The notes below the pieces were generated by a model. That model was not told the origin of the DNA, did no database searches, and saw only the letters and a program-made list of their open reading frames with translations. The translations under genes were made by a program, and so were the position numbers. Below are positions 33,225 through 41,501 of a stretch of 64,000 nt of DNA, piece after piece. The stretch lies in contig JARLIH010000075.1 of assembly GCA_031291845.1 (NCBI GenBank), positions 1 to 64,000 on the forward strand, read 5' to 3'. Origin of the DNA: Isosphaeraceae bacterium (GTDB taxonomy: Bacteria; Planctomycetota; Planctomycetia; Isosphaerales; Isosphaeraceae). The stretch's first letter is position 1. Each line of letters starts with the position of its first letter.

Positions 33225-34172
33225 GGGATGGCCCCCCCCGGCGTCTTTTCTCGATGTGAGCAGCGAGTGGACGACCTTGAGCACGTCTAAGGGCTTCCAC
33301 GTTTTTCCCGTGGACCCCGACTCCCGAGCCGCCAGCTTCCCATCGGGGCCGATCACGACCGTTACGAGGTTGTGGATGACTTCGTTCGCGGTGGGGCCGT
33401 AAGTCAGGCCGAGCCCGGGTGCCACCTTGGCCAGCTCCGGGTGGGACGCGACGGCGAACATCCACAACGGCGGCTTCGCGCCCTGCACCGCGGCGTGCTT
33501 GCTCAAGATGTCCGGAGTATCGTGCTCCGGGTCGAAACTGACGGACAGCAAGCGAACGCGCTCGGCCCGCTCCGGAAAGGCGCTCAGTGAGCCGGCGAGC
33601 TCGGCGAACTTGCGATCCATGAGCGGACAGAAGTCGGGCAAGGGGCAGCGCGTATAAATGAAGGTGAGAACCACGACCTTGCCGCGGAGGTCGGAGAGCT
33701 TGAGCCCTTTGCCCTCCTGGGTCGTGAGCGTGAAGTCAGGTACCGTTTCGCCAACTTCAATCAGCCGGGACGTCGCCTGTATCGAGGCGCCGTTGCCGGC
33801 AAGCTTCAAGGACAACGACTGCGCAGGGGCGGGTCGGGTTACGGTGAGCTCGGTCAACTCCGACTCGTCCCTGTCGACGCGCAACGTCCCTTCCACCTCG
33901 TCGCCCGGTCGGACGTCTTCGAGGACCGCCTTGTCCCTGACGCGGAACGGCATGGTCATCGCGTCCATGTAGCCGGGGATCGCGTCGTGGCGGACTGTCA
34001 CGACCTTCGCCTCGGGGTTGACCGCGCGGACCGTGCCGGTAACGCGATAAGTCTTTGTCTGTACCGGGGTTACGGAATGCGCCTTGGGTGCCGTTGGCGC
34101 GGGCCGCCGACAACCGGACGTCACGAAGACGGCGAGCAGGAGAAAAGCAAATCGACGAAGCGTCATCTTCAA
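33222..34172 (-). CDS. Lipoprotein with CusF-like copper-binding and SCO1/SenC domains
   Basis: 316 residues. Lipobox FVTSGC puts the lipidated Cys at 21. Residues about 42-115 form a CusF-type OB domain (VTGTVRAVNPEAKVVTVRHD, MDAMTMPFRVRD with Met ligands, VRPGDEVEGTLRVD). Residues about 138-310 form a thioredoxin-fold SCO domain: VGETVPDFTLTTQEGKGLKL, TFIYTRCPLPDFCP with C176 and C182, SVSFDPEHDTP and the ligand-type H267 in VIHNLVTVVIGPDG. SCO proteins deliver copper to the CuA site of cytochrome c oxidase. The cysteine pair is spaced CX5C rather than the standard CX3C. Start ATG 34172; its neighbour upstream is creatininase-like. Confidence 0.9.
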   Translation of the reverse strand: MKMTLRRFAFLLLAVFVTSGCRRPAPTAPKAHSVTPVQTKTYRVTGTVRAVNPEAKVVTVRHDAIPGYMDAMTMPFRVRDKAVLEDVRPGDEVEGTLRVDRDESELTELTVTRPAPAQSLSLKLAGNGASIQATSRLIEVGETVPDFTLTTQEGKGLKLSDLRGKVVVLTFIYTRCPLPDFCPLMDRKFAELAGSLSAFPERAERVRLLSVSFDPEHDTPDILSKHAAVQGAKPPLWMFAVASHPELAKVAPGLGLTYGPTANEVIHNLVTVVIGPDGKLAARESGSTGKTWKPLDVLKVVHSLLTSRKDAGGGHP

Positions 34173-34181
34173 GCTCGTGAT

Positions 34182-34961
34182 TCAGGCACGGAACGGGAAG
34201 CGATCGTCAAGCGGGCTCTGCGCCAGCTCGTAAAGGAATGTCGCAAGCCGCTCGACGACGACTTCGGTGAGTGCGTGCCCCTTCTCGGCCGTGGCCGGGT
34301 GGGGGTCTCCGGCCCCGCTATTGGTCGTGAGGAGGTGCCAGGGGCGCGTGATCTCGACCCACCCGCGGTTGACCGCCTCGAACCGGCTCTTTGCCATCGT
34401 CCCGGCGTCGGCCGACTCCATGTCAACGAGCTCGGGATTCAGGGCGAGGATCATGCTGGTCTCCATCTCTCCGGCGTGGTCTCCCGCGTCCTCGAACAGG
34501 GTGGCGTACTGGTCGGCTGCCACTTTGTACCAGTTGGAGAGAAACAACTGGACCGGTGTCTTGAGATGCAGCTCGCGCAACAGCCACTTGAGGTCATTGC
34601 CCCCGTGGCCGTTCAAGAGGACGCACTTGCGAACACCGTGCGTGGCGAGCGAGTCAACCAGGTCGGTGATTACCTGAGCGACCGTCGAGGGGTTCAGGTT
34701 CATCGCCAGCGGAAACCGCATCTGGTTGGTTTCCGTACCATACGGGAGCGCTGGGAGCGCAACCACGCGGCCCCCACGCTTGTATGCGCGCTCGCAGGCC
34801 AAGGCGGCGAGCGTTGCGACTTGCAGGGTGTCGGTGGCGTACGGCAAGTGAAGGTTGTGTGGTTCGGTCGCCCCCAATGGGAGTACCGCCACCTCGTAGG
34901 GAGGGCCCTCCTTAATCATCCCGTAGTTCAGTTCCGCGAGGAGCCAGGGGCGGGTCGTCAT
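34182..34961 (-). CDS. Creatininase family amidohydrolase
   Basis: 259 residues from ATG 34961 (MTTRPWLLAELNYGMIKEGP). An upstream in-frame ATG at 35027 gives 281 residues, and the choice is uncertain because no clear RBS precedes either. Metal ligands of the family are visible: E33 and H35 or H38 in GATEPHNLHLPYATD with D44, then VLLNGHGGNDLKW and DHAGEMETSMIL. The family includes creatininase, mycofactocin MftE and FAPy deformylase, all metal-dependent amide hydrolases. The substrate is not predictable. The reading frame stays open far upstream, antisense to gdhA; that extension is not part of the gene. Confidence 0.88.
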   Translation of the reverse strand: MTTRPWLLAELNYGMIKEGPPYEVAVLPLGATEPHNLHLPYATDTLQVATLAALACERAYKRGGRVVALPALPYGTETNQMRFPLAMNLNPSTVAQVITDLVDSLATHGVRKCVLLNGHGGNDLKWLLRELHLKTPVQLFLSNWYKVAADQYATLFEDAGDHAGEMETSMILALNPELVDMESADAGTMAKSRFEAVNRGWVEITRPWHLLTTNSGAGDPHPATAEKGHALTEVVVERLATFLYELAQSPLDDRFPFRA

Positions 34962-35111
34962 CGGGTTCGGTGATGGTTTGGCAGGGTCGTCACGAGTGCG
35001 CCCGGCGGCCATCGTCTCCAGTGCCATTGCGGCGGGTCCGGTCGGTCCGTTACGATCGGCATTCGCTTTTCGGGACCACGACGCCCCCATTAACTGTGGA
35101 ACGGCCGTCCG

Positions 35112-36341
35112 ATGCAAGCCTTCGAGGCCACAAACTTCTATTTCGATCAGGCGGCGAAGCTGCTCGACCTGACCGACAACATGCGCACGCTCATGATTAC
35201 GGCCGATCGCGAGCTGCGGGTGGAAGTGGCCATCGAAATGGACTCCGGCCAGATCGGCAACTTCATCGGCTACCGCGTCCAGCACGACAACGCACGCGGC
35301 CCCTTCAAGGGAGGCCTGCGGTATCACCCGCACGTGGATGAAGACGAGACCCGTTCCCTGGCAAGCCTCATGACGTGGAAGACGGCCATCGTTGACATTC
35401 CGTTCGGGGGCGGCAAGGGAGGAATGAACTGCGACCCGAACAAGCTCTCCCGGGGCGAGCTCGAGCGCGTGACCCGCAAGTTCGTGCAGCAGATCCACGA
35501 CTTCATCGGTCCGGACAAGGACATCCCCGCCCCTGACGTCGGCACCGATTCGCAGGTGATGGCGTGGATCATGAACGAGTACTCGAAGTACCACGGGTTT
35601 CACCCCGCCTGCGTCACGGGCAAGCCGGTTGAGTTCCACGGCTCGGCCGGCCGTGAGGCGGCCACCGGGTACGGTGTCGCGATCGTTGCGCGCGAACTGC
35701 TCGCTCGTCTCCAAAAGACGGTCGCCGGCACGACGTTCGCAATCCAGGGGTACGGCAACGTCGGCAGCAACACAGCGCGCTTCCTGCACCAGCAGGGGGG
35801 CAAGATCCTGGCCGTTTCCGACGCCTACGGCGCGGTCACGAATCCGGAGGGGATCGACATCCCCGCTCTCGATCGGCACGTCGCCGTTAACCGCAAGGTC
35901 GTGGGCTTCAAGGGCGGGGACGCGAGCACCAACGAGCAGCTCCTCACGATGCCGGTCCACGTGCTGATCCCCGCCGCGCTCGGCGGTGTCTTCGACGCGA
36001 CGATGGCCAAGGCCGTGCAAGCCAAGGTGATCATCGAGGCCGCGAACGGTCCGACCTGGCCCGACGCCGACGAGGTCTTCAACGCACGCGGCATTCCGGT
36101 CGTTCCCGATGTCCTCGCGAATGCCGGCGGCGTCATCGTGTCCTACTTCGAATGGGTGCAAAACCAACAGCACTTTCGCTGGTCCCTCGAGCAGGTTGAG
36201 CGCGAGGAAGAAACGCGACTCGTGCACAGCTTTGACAAGATGTACGATCTGTCCCAACGGAAGGGTATCACGATGCGAACCGCGGCCTTTATGCTCGGCA
36301 TCTCGCGCGTCGGCCGCGCCCGCGTCCTGGGCGGGATCTGA
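35112..36341 (+). CDS. gdhA: Glutamate dehydrogenase
   Basis: 409 residues, the usual size of hexameric bacterial Glu/Leu/Phe/Val dehydrogenases. Core motifs: [17 protein letters not shown] with the substrate lysine, [16 protein letters not shown] with the catalytic lysine region, [20 protein letters not shown], and the Rossmann loop [20 protein letters not shown]. It catalyses reversible oxidative deamination of glutamate to 2-oxoglutarate and ammonia. The aspartate-like residue at the end of the second Rossmann strand (ILAVSDAYG) suggests NAD rather than NADP, as in RocG/GudB, so the enzyme is probably catabolic. purB follows after 53 bases. Confidence 0.95.
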   Translation: MQAFEATNFYFDQAAKLLDLTDNMRTLMITADRELRVEVAIEMDSGQIGNFIGYRVQHDNARGPFKGGLRYHPHVDEDETRSLASLMTWKTAIVDIPFGGGKGGMNCDPNKLSRGELERVTRKFVQQIHDFIGPDKDIPAPDVGTDSQVMAWIMNEYSKYHGFHPACVTGKPVEFHGSAGREAATGYGVAIVARELLARLQKTVAGTTFAIQGYGNVGSNTARFLHQQGGKILAVSDAYGAVTNPEGIDIPALDRHVAVNRKVVGFKGGDASTNEQLLTMPVHVLIPAALGGVFDATMAKAVQAKVIIEAANGPTWPDADEVFNARGIPVVPDVLANAGGVIVSYFEWVQNQQHFRWSLEQVEREEETRLVHSFDKMYDLSQRKGITMRTAAFMLGISRVGRARVLGGI

Positions 36342-36394
36342 CCCGCGTCCCTCCCACGGAACTGAACTTCCCGCCTCGAGACCGCTTTCGAACC

Positions 36395-37825
36395 ATGAGC
36401 GAACATCACGTCTACCAGAACCCACTCATTTCTCGGTACGCCAGCCGCGAGATGGCCGAGCTCTGGTCGTCCCAGCGCAAGTTCTCGACCTGGCGCCGGC
36501 TCTGGGTCGCCCTCGCCGAGGCGGAACGCGCGCTCGGCCTGAGCATTGGTGACGAGCAGATCGAACAACTCCGGTCCAAGGTTGATGAAATCGACTTCAC
36601 CGCCGCGCGGGCGCACGAAAAGCGGCTGCGCCACGACGTGATGGCGCACGTTCACACGTATGGCGACGCCGCGCCGCTCGCGCGGCGGATCATCCACCTC
36701 GGCGCCACCAGTTGCTACGTGACGGACAACACGGACCTGATCCTCATTCGGGAGTCTCTACGGCTCGTCCGCGACCAGTTGGTCGGCACGATCGATGCGC
36801 TGGCGGGCTTCGCGACGCGGTGGAAGGACTTGCCTTGCCTGGGCTACACACACTTTCAGCCGGCGCAGCTCGTCACGGTCGGAAAGCGGGCCACGCTCTG
36901 GTGCCACGAGCTCATCCTGGACTACCACGAGATCGTGCGGAGGCTCGGGGACCTGAAATTCCTGGGTGTGAAAGGAACCACCGGCACGCAGGCGAGCTTC
37001 CTCGCGCTCTTCAACGGCGATCACGACAAAGTGGAAGCGCTGGACCTTGCCGTGGCCCGGGCGTTCGGCTTTGATGAGACGTACCCGGTTTCCGGCCAGA
37101 CCTACTCGCGGAAGATCGATGCGCAGGTGATGGCGTCGCTCTCCGGGCTCGCGGAGAGCGCCCATCGGTTCGGTTCCGACCTGCGGTTGCTCGCGCACGA
37201 GCGAGAGCTCGAGGAGCCGTTCGAGGCCGAGCAGATCGGCTCGTCGGCGATGGCCTACAAGCGGAACCCGATGCGGGCCGAGCGCCTCTGCTCGCTCGCA
37301 CGGTTCCTGATGGCCCTCCCGGCGGCCGCCAGCCAGACGGCGGCGACGCAATGGCTCGAGCGTACCCTCGACGACAGCGCGGTGCGCCGGCTCGTGTTAC
37401 CGCAGGGCTTCCTCGCGGCCGACGCGTTGCTCGGCCTCTATCTGAACGTGGTCCCCGGGCTCGTCGTTCACCCGGCCGTCGTCGCGCGGCACGTGGAGGA
37501 GGAGCTCCCCTTCATGGCGACCGAGAACCTGCTCATGGCGGCGGTCCAGGCGGGCGGCGACCGTCAGGCGCTGCACGAGAGGATCCGCGTCCACTCGCTG
37601 GCCGCTGCCGCTCGGCTCAAGGAAGGGTGCGGCGACAACGACCTCGTGACGCGCTTGCGCGAGGATCCGGCGTTCCCGCCGCTCGACTATGCGCAGGTGA
37701 TGGACCCGACCCGGTTCACCGGCCGTTGCGCCGAGCAAGTAGACACGTTCGTGGAGCGAGAAGTCGAGCCGATCCGTGCACGCCACCCAGCGCACTGCGG
37801 CATGGCCAGAGATATCGACGTCTAG
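36395..37825 (+). CDS. purB: Adenylosuccinate lyase
   Basis: 476 residues. Fumarase/aspartase-superfamily motifs: [11 protein letters not shown] with the catalytic-type His, [34 protein letters not shown], and the flexible signature loop [17 protein letters not shown] with the catalytic Ser. The enzyme acts twice in purine synthesis, converting SAICAR to AICAR and adenylosuccinate to AMP, releasing fumarate. The length and N-terminus ([19 protein letters not shown]) resemble the animal/planctomycete type. A bidirectional terminator-like hairpin follows at 37862-37919 before the convergent rpsU. Confidence 0.95.
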   Translation: MSEHHVYQNPLISRYASREMAELWSSQRKFSTWRRLWVALAEAERALGLSIGDEQIEQLRSKVDEIDFTAARAHEKRLRHDVMAHVHTYGDAAPLARRIIHLGATSCYVTDNTDLILIRESLRLVRDQLVGTIDALAGFATRWKDLPCLGYTHFQPAQLVTVGKRATLWCHELILDYHEIVRRLGDLKFLGVKGTTGTQASFLALFNGDHDKVEALDLAVARAFGFDETYPVSGQTYSRKIDAQVMASLSGLAESAHRFGSDLRLLAHERELEEPFEAEQIGSSAMAYKRNPMRAERLCSLARFLMALPAAASQTAATQWLERTLDDSAVRRLVLPQGFLAADALLGLYLNVVPGLVVHPAVVARHVEEELPFMATENLLMAAVQAGGDRQALHERIRVHSLAAAARLKEGCGDNDLVTRLREDPAFPPLDYAQVMDPTRFTGRCAEQVDTFVEREVEPIRARHPAHCGMARDIDV

Positions 37826-37861
37826 GATCTCCGCGGTCTTCTCACCCGCGGCGGACAAACA

Positions 37862-37919
37862 AAAACGGCCGAAACACCGCTGTTCCCCGGCTGGGGAAGA
37901 GCGACGATCGGTCCGTTTT
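37862..37919. terminator. Bidirectional terminator between purB and rpsU
   Basis: Outer arms AAAACGG-CCGA (37862-37872) and TCGG-T-CCGTTTT (37908-37919) pair with a single bulge, and an inner TTCCCC/GGGGAA hairpin sits at their centre. The A-tract on one side and T-tract on the other make it usable from both strands. Confidence 0.7.
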
Positions 37920-37948
37920 CACCCTGGCATGGACGGGACCTCGGGCGA

Positions 37949-38137
37949 TCAGACCCGGGCTTGCTGGCGCGCCTTGCGCAGGCGCTTCAGTTCTTCGCGA
38001 CGGCGGCGCTCGCTCGGCTTCTCGTAATAGGCCTTGCGCCGCATCTCCTTACGAAGTCCGCTGCGCTCGCACAGTTTGCGGAAACGACGAACGGCTTCCT
38101 GAATCGACTCGCCCGAACGAACCCGTAACTTCACCAA
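37949..38137 (-). CDS. rpsU: 30S ribosomal protein S21
   Basis: 62 residues from TTG 38137, giving [24 protein letters not shown] lies 8 bases upstream. No ATG is available nearby; GTG 38134 is the alternative. The sequence continues [20 protein letters not shown] and [20 protein letters not shown], a full S21 with its basic C-terminal helix. S21 helps 30S subunits in initiation, particularly mRNA base pairing near the anti-SD. It lies 165 bases downstream of the RRM gene on the same strand, an arrangement also reported in cyanobacteria. Confidence 0.93.
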   Translation of the reverse strand: MVKLRVRSGESIQEAVRRFRKLCERSGLRKEMRRKAYYEKPSERRRREELKRLRKARQQARV

Positions 38138-38302
38138 GGCAAACTCTCCGATCTCAAGACCGCCCCGCCTCCCGGGAGGCCGACCCATGCCCCGAGAACC
38201 GAACGACAAACGTCGGTTTTCCCAAGACCGCGACCGGCCAGTATAAACGGCGGGAACGGGCTCGCCAAGCCCCGCGTCGGCGTTTTGCATGCAGAAACAC
38301 GA

Positions 38303-38746
38303 TCAAAATCGCTCGCCGCCCCCTTCGCCGCCGTATCCGCCGCGCCCCCCACCGTATCCGCCTGCGCCCCCCGGGCCGCCGTACCCGCCCCCCGCGCCGC
38401 CGTATCCGCCCCCGGCGCCGCCGTACCCGCCTCGGCCGCCGCCACCACCGCCGTACCCGCCCCGGGCGCCGCCGGCACCACCACCCGCTCCGCGCTCTTC
38501 CCGCGGCCGGGCTTCGTTGACGGTCAAGGGACGGCCGCCATAAGGCGAGCCGTTGAGGGCCTGGATCGCCGCTTGGGCTTCGTCGTCGTTGGCCATCTCC
38601 ACGAAGCCGAAACCGCGGCTACGTCCGCTGAACTTGTCGATGATCACCTGACCGCTCGTCACAGCCCCGTACGTTTGGAACAGTTGCACGAGGTCGTCGC
38701 CGGTCGTGTCGTAAGGCAGGTTTCCGACGTAGATGTTCTTGCCCAT
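38303..38746 (-). CDS. Glycine-rich RRM RNA-binding protein
   Basis: 147 residues from ATG 38746. One RRM occupies residues about 3-82: RNP2 IYVGNL (5-10) and RNP1 RGFGFVEM (44-51). It is followed by a Gly/Arg/Tyr-rich tail (about 86-147) of GGYGGAGG-type repeats. The layout matches small cold-inducible RNA-binding proteins of cyanobacteria and plant GRPs, which act as RNA chaperones. The tail's coding DNA is highly repetitive and strongly G/C-skewed. It probably lies in one transcript with rpsU. Confidence 0.93.
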   Translation of the reverse strand: MGKNIYVGNLPYDTTGDDLVQLFQTYGAVTSGQVIIDKFSGRSRGFGFVEMANDDEAQAAIQALNGSPYGGRPLTVNEARPREERGAGGGAGGARGGYGGGGGGRGGYGGAGGGYGGAGGGYGGPGGAGGYGGGRGGYGGEGGGERF

Positions 38747-38965
38747 TGGTCGCTGGCCTTGTTCAGAATCGGTCCGCGTCCGCGTCGTTACGGATCGTCG
38801 GTGCGTCATCGCCGAGGCTTCGGCTGAAGCGTGTCGACCAACGGCAACCGCGTGCGAGATCAGGCGTCACGCTTCGCGCCAATAGGTAATATGTCGGCTG
38901 CCCACGTTAAACTCAAGCCAATTTCTGATCAGTCTGGTATTTCGTTACGTGCCCTTCGAAACGCG

Positions 38966-38991
38966 AACGGCCCGGCTTTCGCCGGGCCGTT
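38966..38991 (-). terminator. Intrinsic-type hairpin after the aldo/keto reductase gene
   Basis: Perfect 11-bp stem AACGGCCCGGC with a TTTC loop, which reads GAAA on the minus-strand transcript (a GNRA tetraloop). It lies 29 bases past the stop at 39021. There is no clear U-tract. Confidence 0.72.
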
Positions 38992-39020
38992 TGCCGATGA
39001 AACGTTCTCCGCACTCCAGG

Positions 39021-40247
39021 CTACGCCAGCTTGCGGTCAACCTCGGGAAGGAGGGACGCGAAGTCGAGCCGGTTCGGGCACGCGTGACGCGCGGCGTCAA
39101 GGTCCGCACCCTTCCAATCGCGATCCTTGTCAGGCAGAGCGGCGTACAGTTCGCGCGCCTCGCCGCGGAAGCCGTATTGCTCGTGGTACGTGTAGAGCCG
39201 GGCCAGTTCGCCGAGCCTGGCATCCGTCCCCGCGGCGCGCGAGCAACTGCCATCGCAATTCGCGCAGAAGCTGGGTCCGGCGGCCAGAATGGCTTTGTGA
39301 AGCTGCTCCATCTCGGCCTGCTTGAGCGGCTCGAAAACGCGGGCGGCGTGCGTATTCTCGCGGAGCTGGTCGGTGTTTCGCATCGACACGCAGCACGACG
39401 AGATGCGCTCGTCGGTCCAGATCGCGTGCAACAGCCCTTGGTAGGGGGAAAGGCCCTTCTCAGCGAGGCTGGGGACGTGCTTCGGCACCTCCCTGAGGAT
39501 TCCCTCGCCGTTGCCCGCCACTTGCTTCATCGAAATCAGGCCGATTCCGCGCTTGTGGCACGCGTCGAGCGCACGGTTCAGCGGAGCGTCCTTGTCGAGC
39601 CAGGGGACGTAAGCCACCATGATCGCATCGACGATCCCCGCTTCGGCGGCCGCTTCCATGATCTGTGGTCGCGTCTGATGGTGCGTCGAGAAACCAATGA
39701 ACCGAGCCTTGCCCGACTTCTTGATCGCCTCCATCGCCTCTTTGAGCTCCTGCCCCTTCACAATCCCGATCGCATCGTCGAGCGAGTGGTGATCGCCGAG
39801 CGCGTGGATAAAGAACAGGTCGATGTAGTCCGTCTTGAGCGCAGCCAGACGCTGGTCGAGCATCGTGGCCAACTCGCGGGGGCTGCGCGGGGAGTCCTTC
39901 GTGACCAGGAAGTACTCCTTGCGCGTGCCCGCAGGCATCGCTTCGAAGAACTTCGCGACCCCAGGTTCCGAGCCGTAGCTTTTGGCCGTGTCGATGTAGC
40001 GGATGCCGTTGGCGTAGCCCATGCGCAGCAGGCGGTCGAGCGAATCAGGGCTGCGCCAGGTCCCCTGGTTGAGGATCGTCACGTCGACACCGGTCTTGCC
40101 GAGGCGCCGGCGCGGAAGTACCTTCGACGCCGCCTCTTCCGGAGCCGCCTGGCTCACGGGAGCCATCGAAAGCGCCGCCGCGGCTGTCGCGCCGGCCTGA
40201 AGGAATCCACGTCGATGGAGTGCCGAATTCGTGTTCTCTGACATCAC
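39021..40247 (-). CDS. Aldo/keto reductase with Tat leader and cysteine-rich C-terminus
   Basis: 408 residues (ATG 40247; the second Met at 40244 is equally likely). Tat-type leader LHRRGFLQAGATAAAALSMA. The AKR barrel shows LPRRRLGKTGVDVTILNQGT, GIRYIDTAKSYGSEPGVAKF with the catalytic D and Y region, LAALKTDYIDLFFIHALGDH and GKARFIGFSTHHQTR. The C-terminus has CANCDGSCSRAA plus CC upstream, resembling the ferredoxin-like Cys cluster found in a planctomycete-rich AKR subgroup. Export via Tat fits a cofactor-loaded redox enzyme; the substrate is unknown. A strong hairpin follows the gene. Confidence 0.9.
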   Translation of the reverse strand: MMSENTNSALHRRGFLQAGATAAAALSMAPVSQAAPEEAASKVLPRRRLGKTGVDVTILNQGTWRSPDSLDRLLRMGYANGIRYIDTAKSYGSEPGVAKFFEAMPAGTRKEYFLVTKDSPRSPRELATMLDQRLAALKTDYIDLFFIHALGDHHSLDDAIGIVKGQELKEAMEAIKKSGKARFIGFSTHHQTRPQIMEAAAEAGIVDAIMVAYVPWLDKDAPLNRALDACHKRGIGLISMKQVAGNGEGILREVPKHVPSLAEKGLSPYQGLLHAIWTDERISSCCVSMRNTDQLRENTHAARVFEPLKQAEMEQLHKAILAAGPSFCANCDGSCSRAAGTDARLGELARLYTYHEQYGFRGEARELYAALPDKDRDWKGADLDAARHACPNRLDFASLLPEVDRKLA

Positions 40248-40359
40248 GGTCTCCGCGACAAGCCCAAGGATCGCGTCCGGTTTCCGCCGTTACACGGTTG
40301 TTTAACGTATCCGGCTCCCGGCGCTTTGTCGAGAAGAAAACTTGGACGCCGAGTCGCTT

Positions 40360-40554
40360 TTACGCCTGCAAAGCAAGTGTCACCTCATCGAGTGCGGGGC
40401 TCGATACCGGCAGGATCTCTTCCCGATAAACCGGAATGTGCCCCGGGGCCTCGATACCCAGTCTCACCTGGTTGCGATCGATCTTCACGACTGTGATCAC
40501 GATGTCGCCATTGATCACAATCTTCTCGTTCAGCTTGCGGCTCAGGACGAGCAT
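40360..40554 (-). CDS. csrA: Carbon storage regulator CsrA
   Basis: 64 residues from ATG 40554, preceded by GGAGG with a 5-base spacer. The whole CsrA fold is present: MLVLSRKLNEKIVINGDIVI (strand 1-2), VKIDRNQVRLGIEAPGHIPV and YREEILPVSS, with the RNA-binding residues R6 and the VR-E patch intact. CsrA binds GGA motifs in mRNA leaders to control translation of carbon, motility and surface-matrix genes. There is no fliW or flagellar gene beside it. It stands alone between the aldo/keto reductase and ispF, divergent from the latter. Confidence 0.96.
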   Translation of the reverse strand: MLVLSRKLNEKIVINGDIVITVVKIDRNQVRLGIEAPGHIPVYREEILPVSSPALDEVTLALQA

Positions 40555-40949
40555 GAGAACCTCCGTGATGGCTTCAAGTGCCGAGTTCTGTTCGTGCGTG
40601 TCCGTCGCATCCCGAGTCCCCGGTCTTCCGGATTCCCTTCGTGCCGCGAACGAGATTAAAGTAAAGCACGCTCTGTGCCGACAGCCGCAAATCGGCAGCG
40701 GTAATCGTCGCAAGTGCAAAGCCGAGTTGCAGAAACGATTTTTCGTATTGGCTACTATCTGTACACGTCGCCCAGCCGCAGTTGAAAAGGAGATACGGTC
40801 TTTCCCATATTCGACAACGGAATTTTGAAAAATGGGAACAAACGTGAGCGTCCCAAGGGGGGATGGTCAACAGCGCGGGCGAACGCTAGGATGATCGCCT
40901 GTCCGGGAACGGGACGCGCAAGGTTTCGGAAGGGAACGGCGGGAACGCG
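40555..40949. other. Divergent intergenic region between csrA and ispF
   Basis: 395 bases with no convincing gene. It is more AT-rich than its surroundings, especially around 40735-40840, where the csrA and ispF promoters probably lie. I cannot identify boxes with proper spacing, and no riboswitch-like structure is evident. Confidence 0.55.
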
Positions 40950-41429
40950 ATGTTGCGGGTTGGGATCGGCCACGATACGCACCGGCTGGCGGAGGGACGC
41001 CCGCTGATTCTGGCGGGCGTTCGCATCGACCACTCGAGAGGGCTCGTGGGGCATTCCGACGCGGATGTCGTGCTCCACGCGGTGGCCGATGCTCTGCTGG
41101 GTGCGGCCGGGCTCGGAGACATTGGCGAACACTACCCCGACACGGACCCTCAATGGAAAGGCCTCGACAGCGCACGTTTGCTCGGGGAGGTCGTCGAGCA
41201 AGTCGGTCGTGCAGGGTGGCGGACGATCAATTGCGACCTTGTGATCCACGCGCAAGAGCCCAAACTCGGCCTCCACAAGGCCGCATTACGGGAGAACCTG
41301 GCCCGATTGCTGCGCGTCGAGCCATCCTTTGTGAACGTCAAGGCCAAGACCGGCGAGCTGGTCGGACCGATCGGACGGGCCGAGGCGATCGCCTGTGAGG
41401 CCATCGTCCTCATCGACTCTCAATCCTAA
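40950..41429 (+). CDS. ispF: 2-C-methyl-D-erythritol 2,4-cyclodiphosphate synthase
   Basis: 159 residues, the standard length. Zinc ligands D9, H11 and H43 are visible in RVGIGHDTHRL and VGHSDADVVLHAVADALLGA; the later DIGEHYPDTDPQWKGLDS and KAKTGELVGPIGRAEAIAC loops are family hallmarks. It cyclises CDP-ME-2-phosphate to MEcPP in the non-mevalonate isoprenoid pathway. It stands in a run ispF-cysS-ruvC on the plus strand. Confidence 0.97.
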   Translation: MLRVGIGHDTHRLAEGRPLILAGVRIDHSRGLVGHSDADVVLHAVADALLGAAGLGDIGEHYPDTDPQWKGLDSARLLGEVVEQVGRAGWRTINCDLVIHAQEPKLGLHKAALRENLARLLRVEPSFVNVKAKTGELVGPIGRAEAIACEAIVLIDSQS

Positions 41430-41501
41430 TCATGACCGGTCGAATCGGGCGCCGCGCGCGGCGGCCGTCGTACGACCGCCCCGAGCTCCAGCGATTACCC
41501 C

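Noticed and set aside
34962-36425. Long minus-strand open frame extending the creatininase gene
   Set aside because: It is antisense to gdhA, whose product is unambiguous; the extension is a high-GC artefact.
38320-38500. Pro-rich plus-strand repeat resembling a collagen-like or proline-rich gene
   Set aside because: It is the antisense of the Gly-rich tail of the RRM protein, whose RNP motifs fix the real strand.
40728-40760. TTGCAG with TACTAT as a sigma-70 promoter
   Set aside because: Spacing is 20 bases, outside the usual 16-18.
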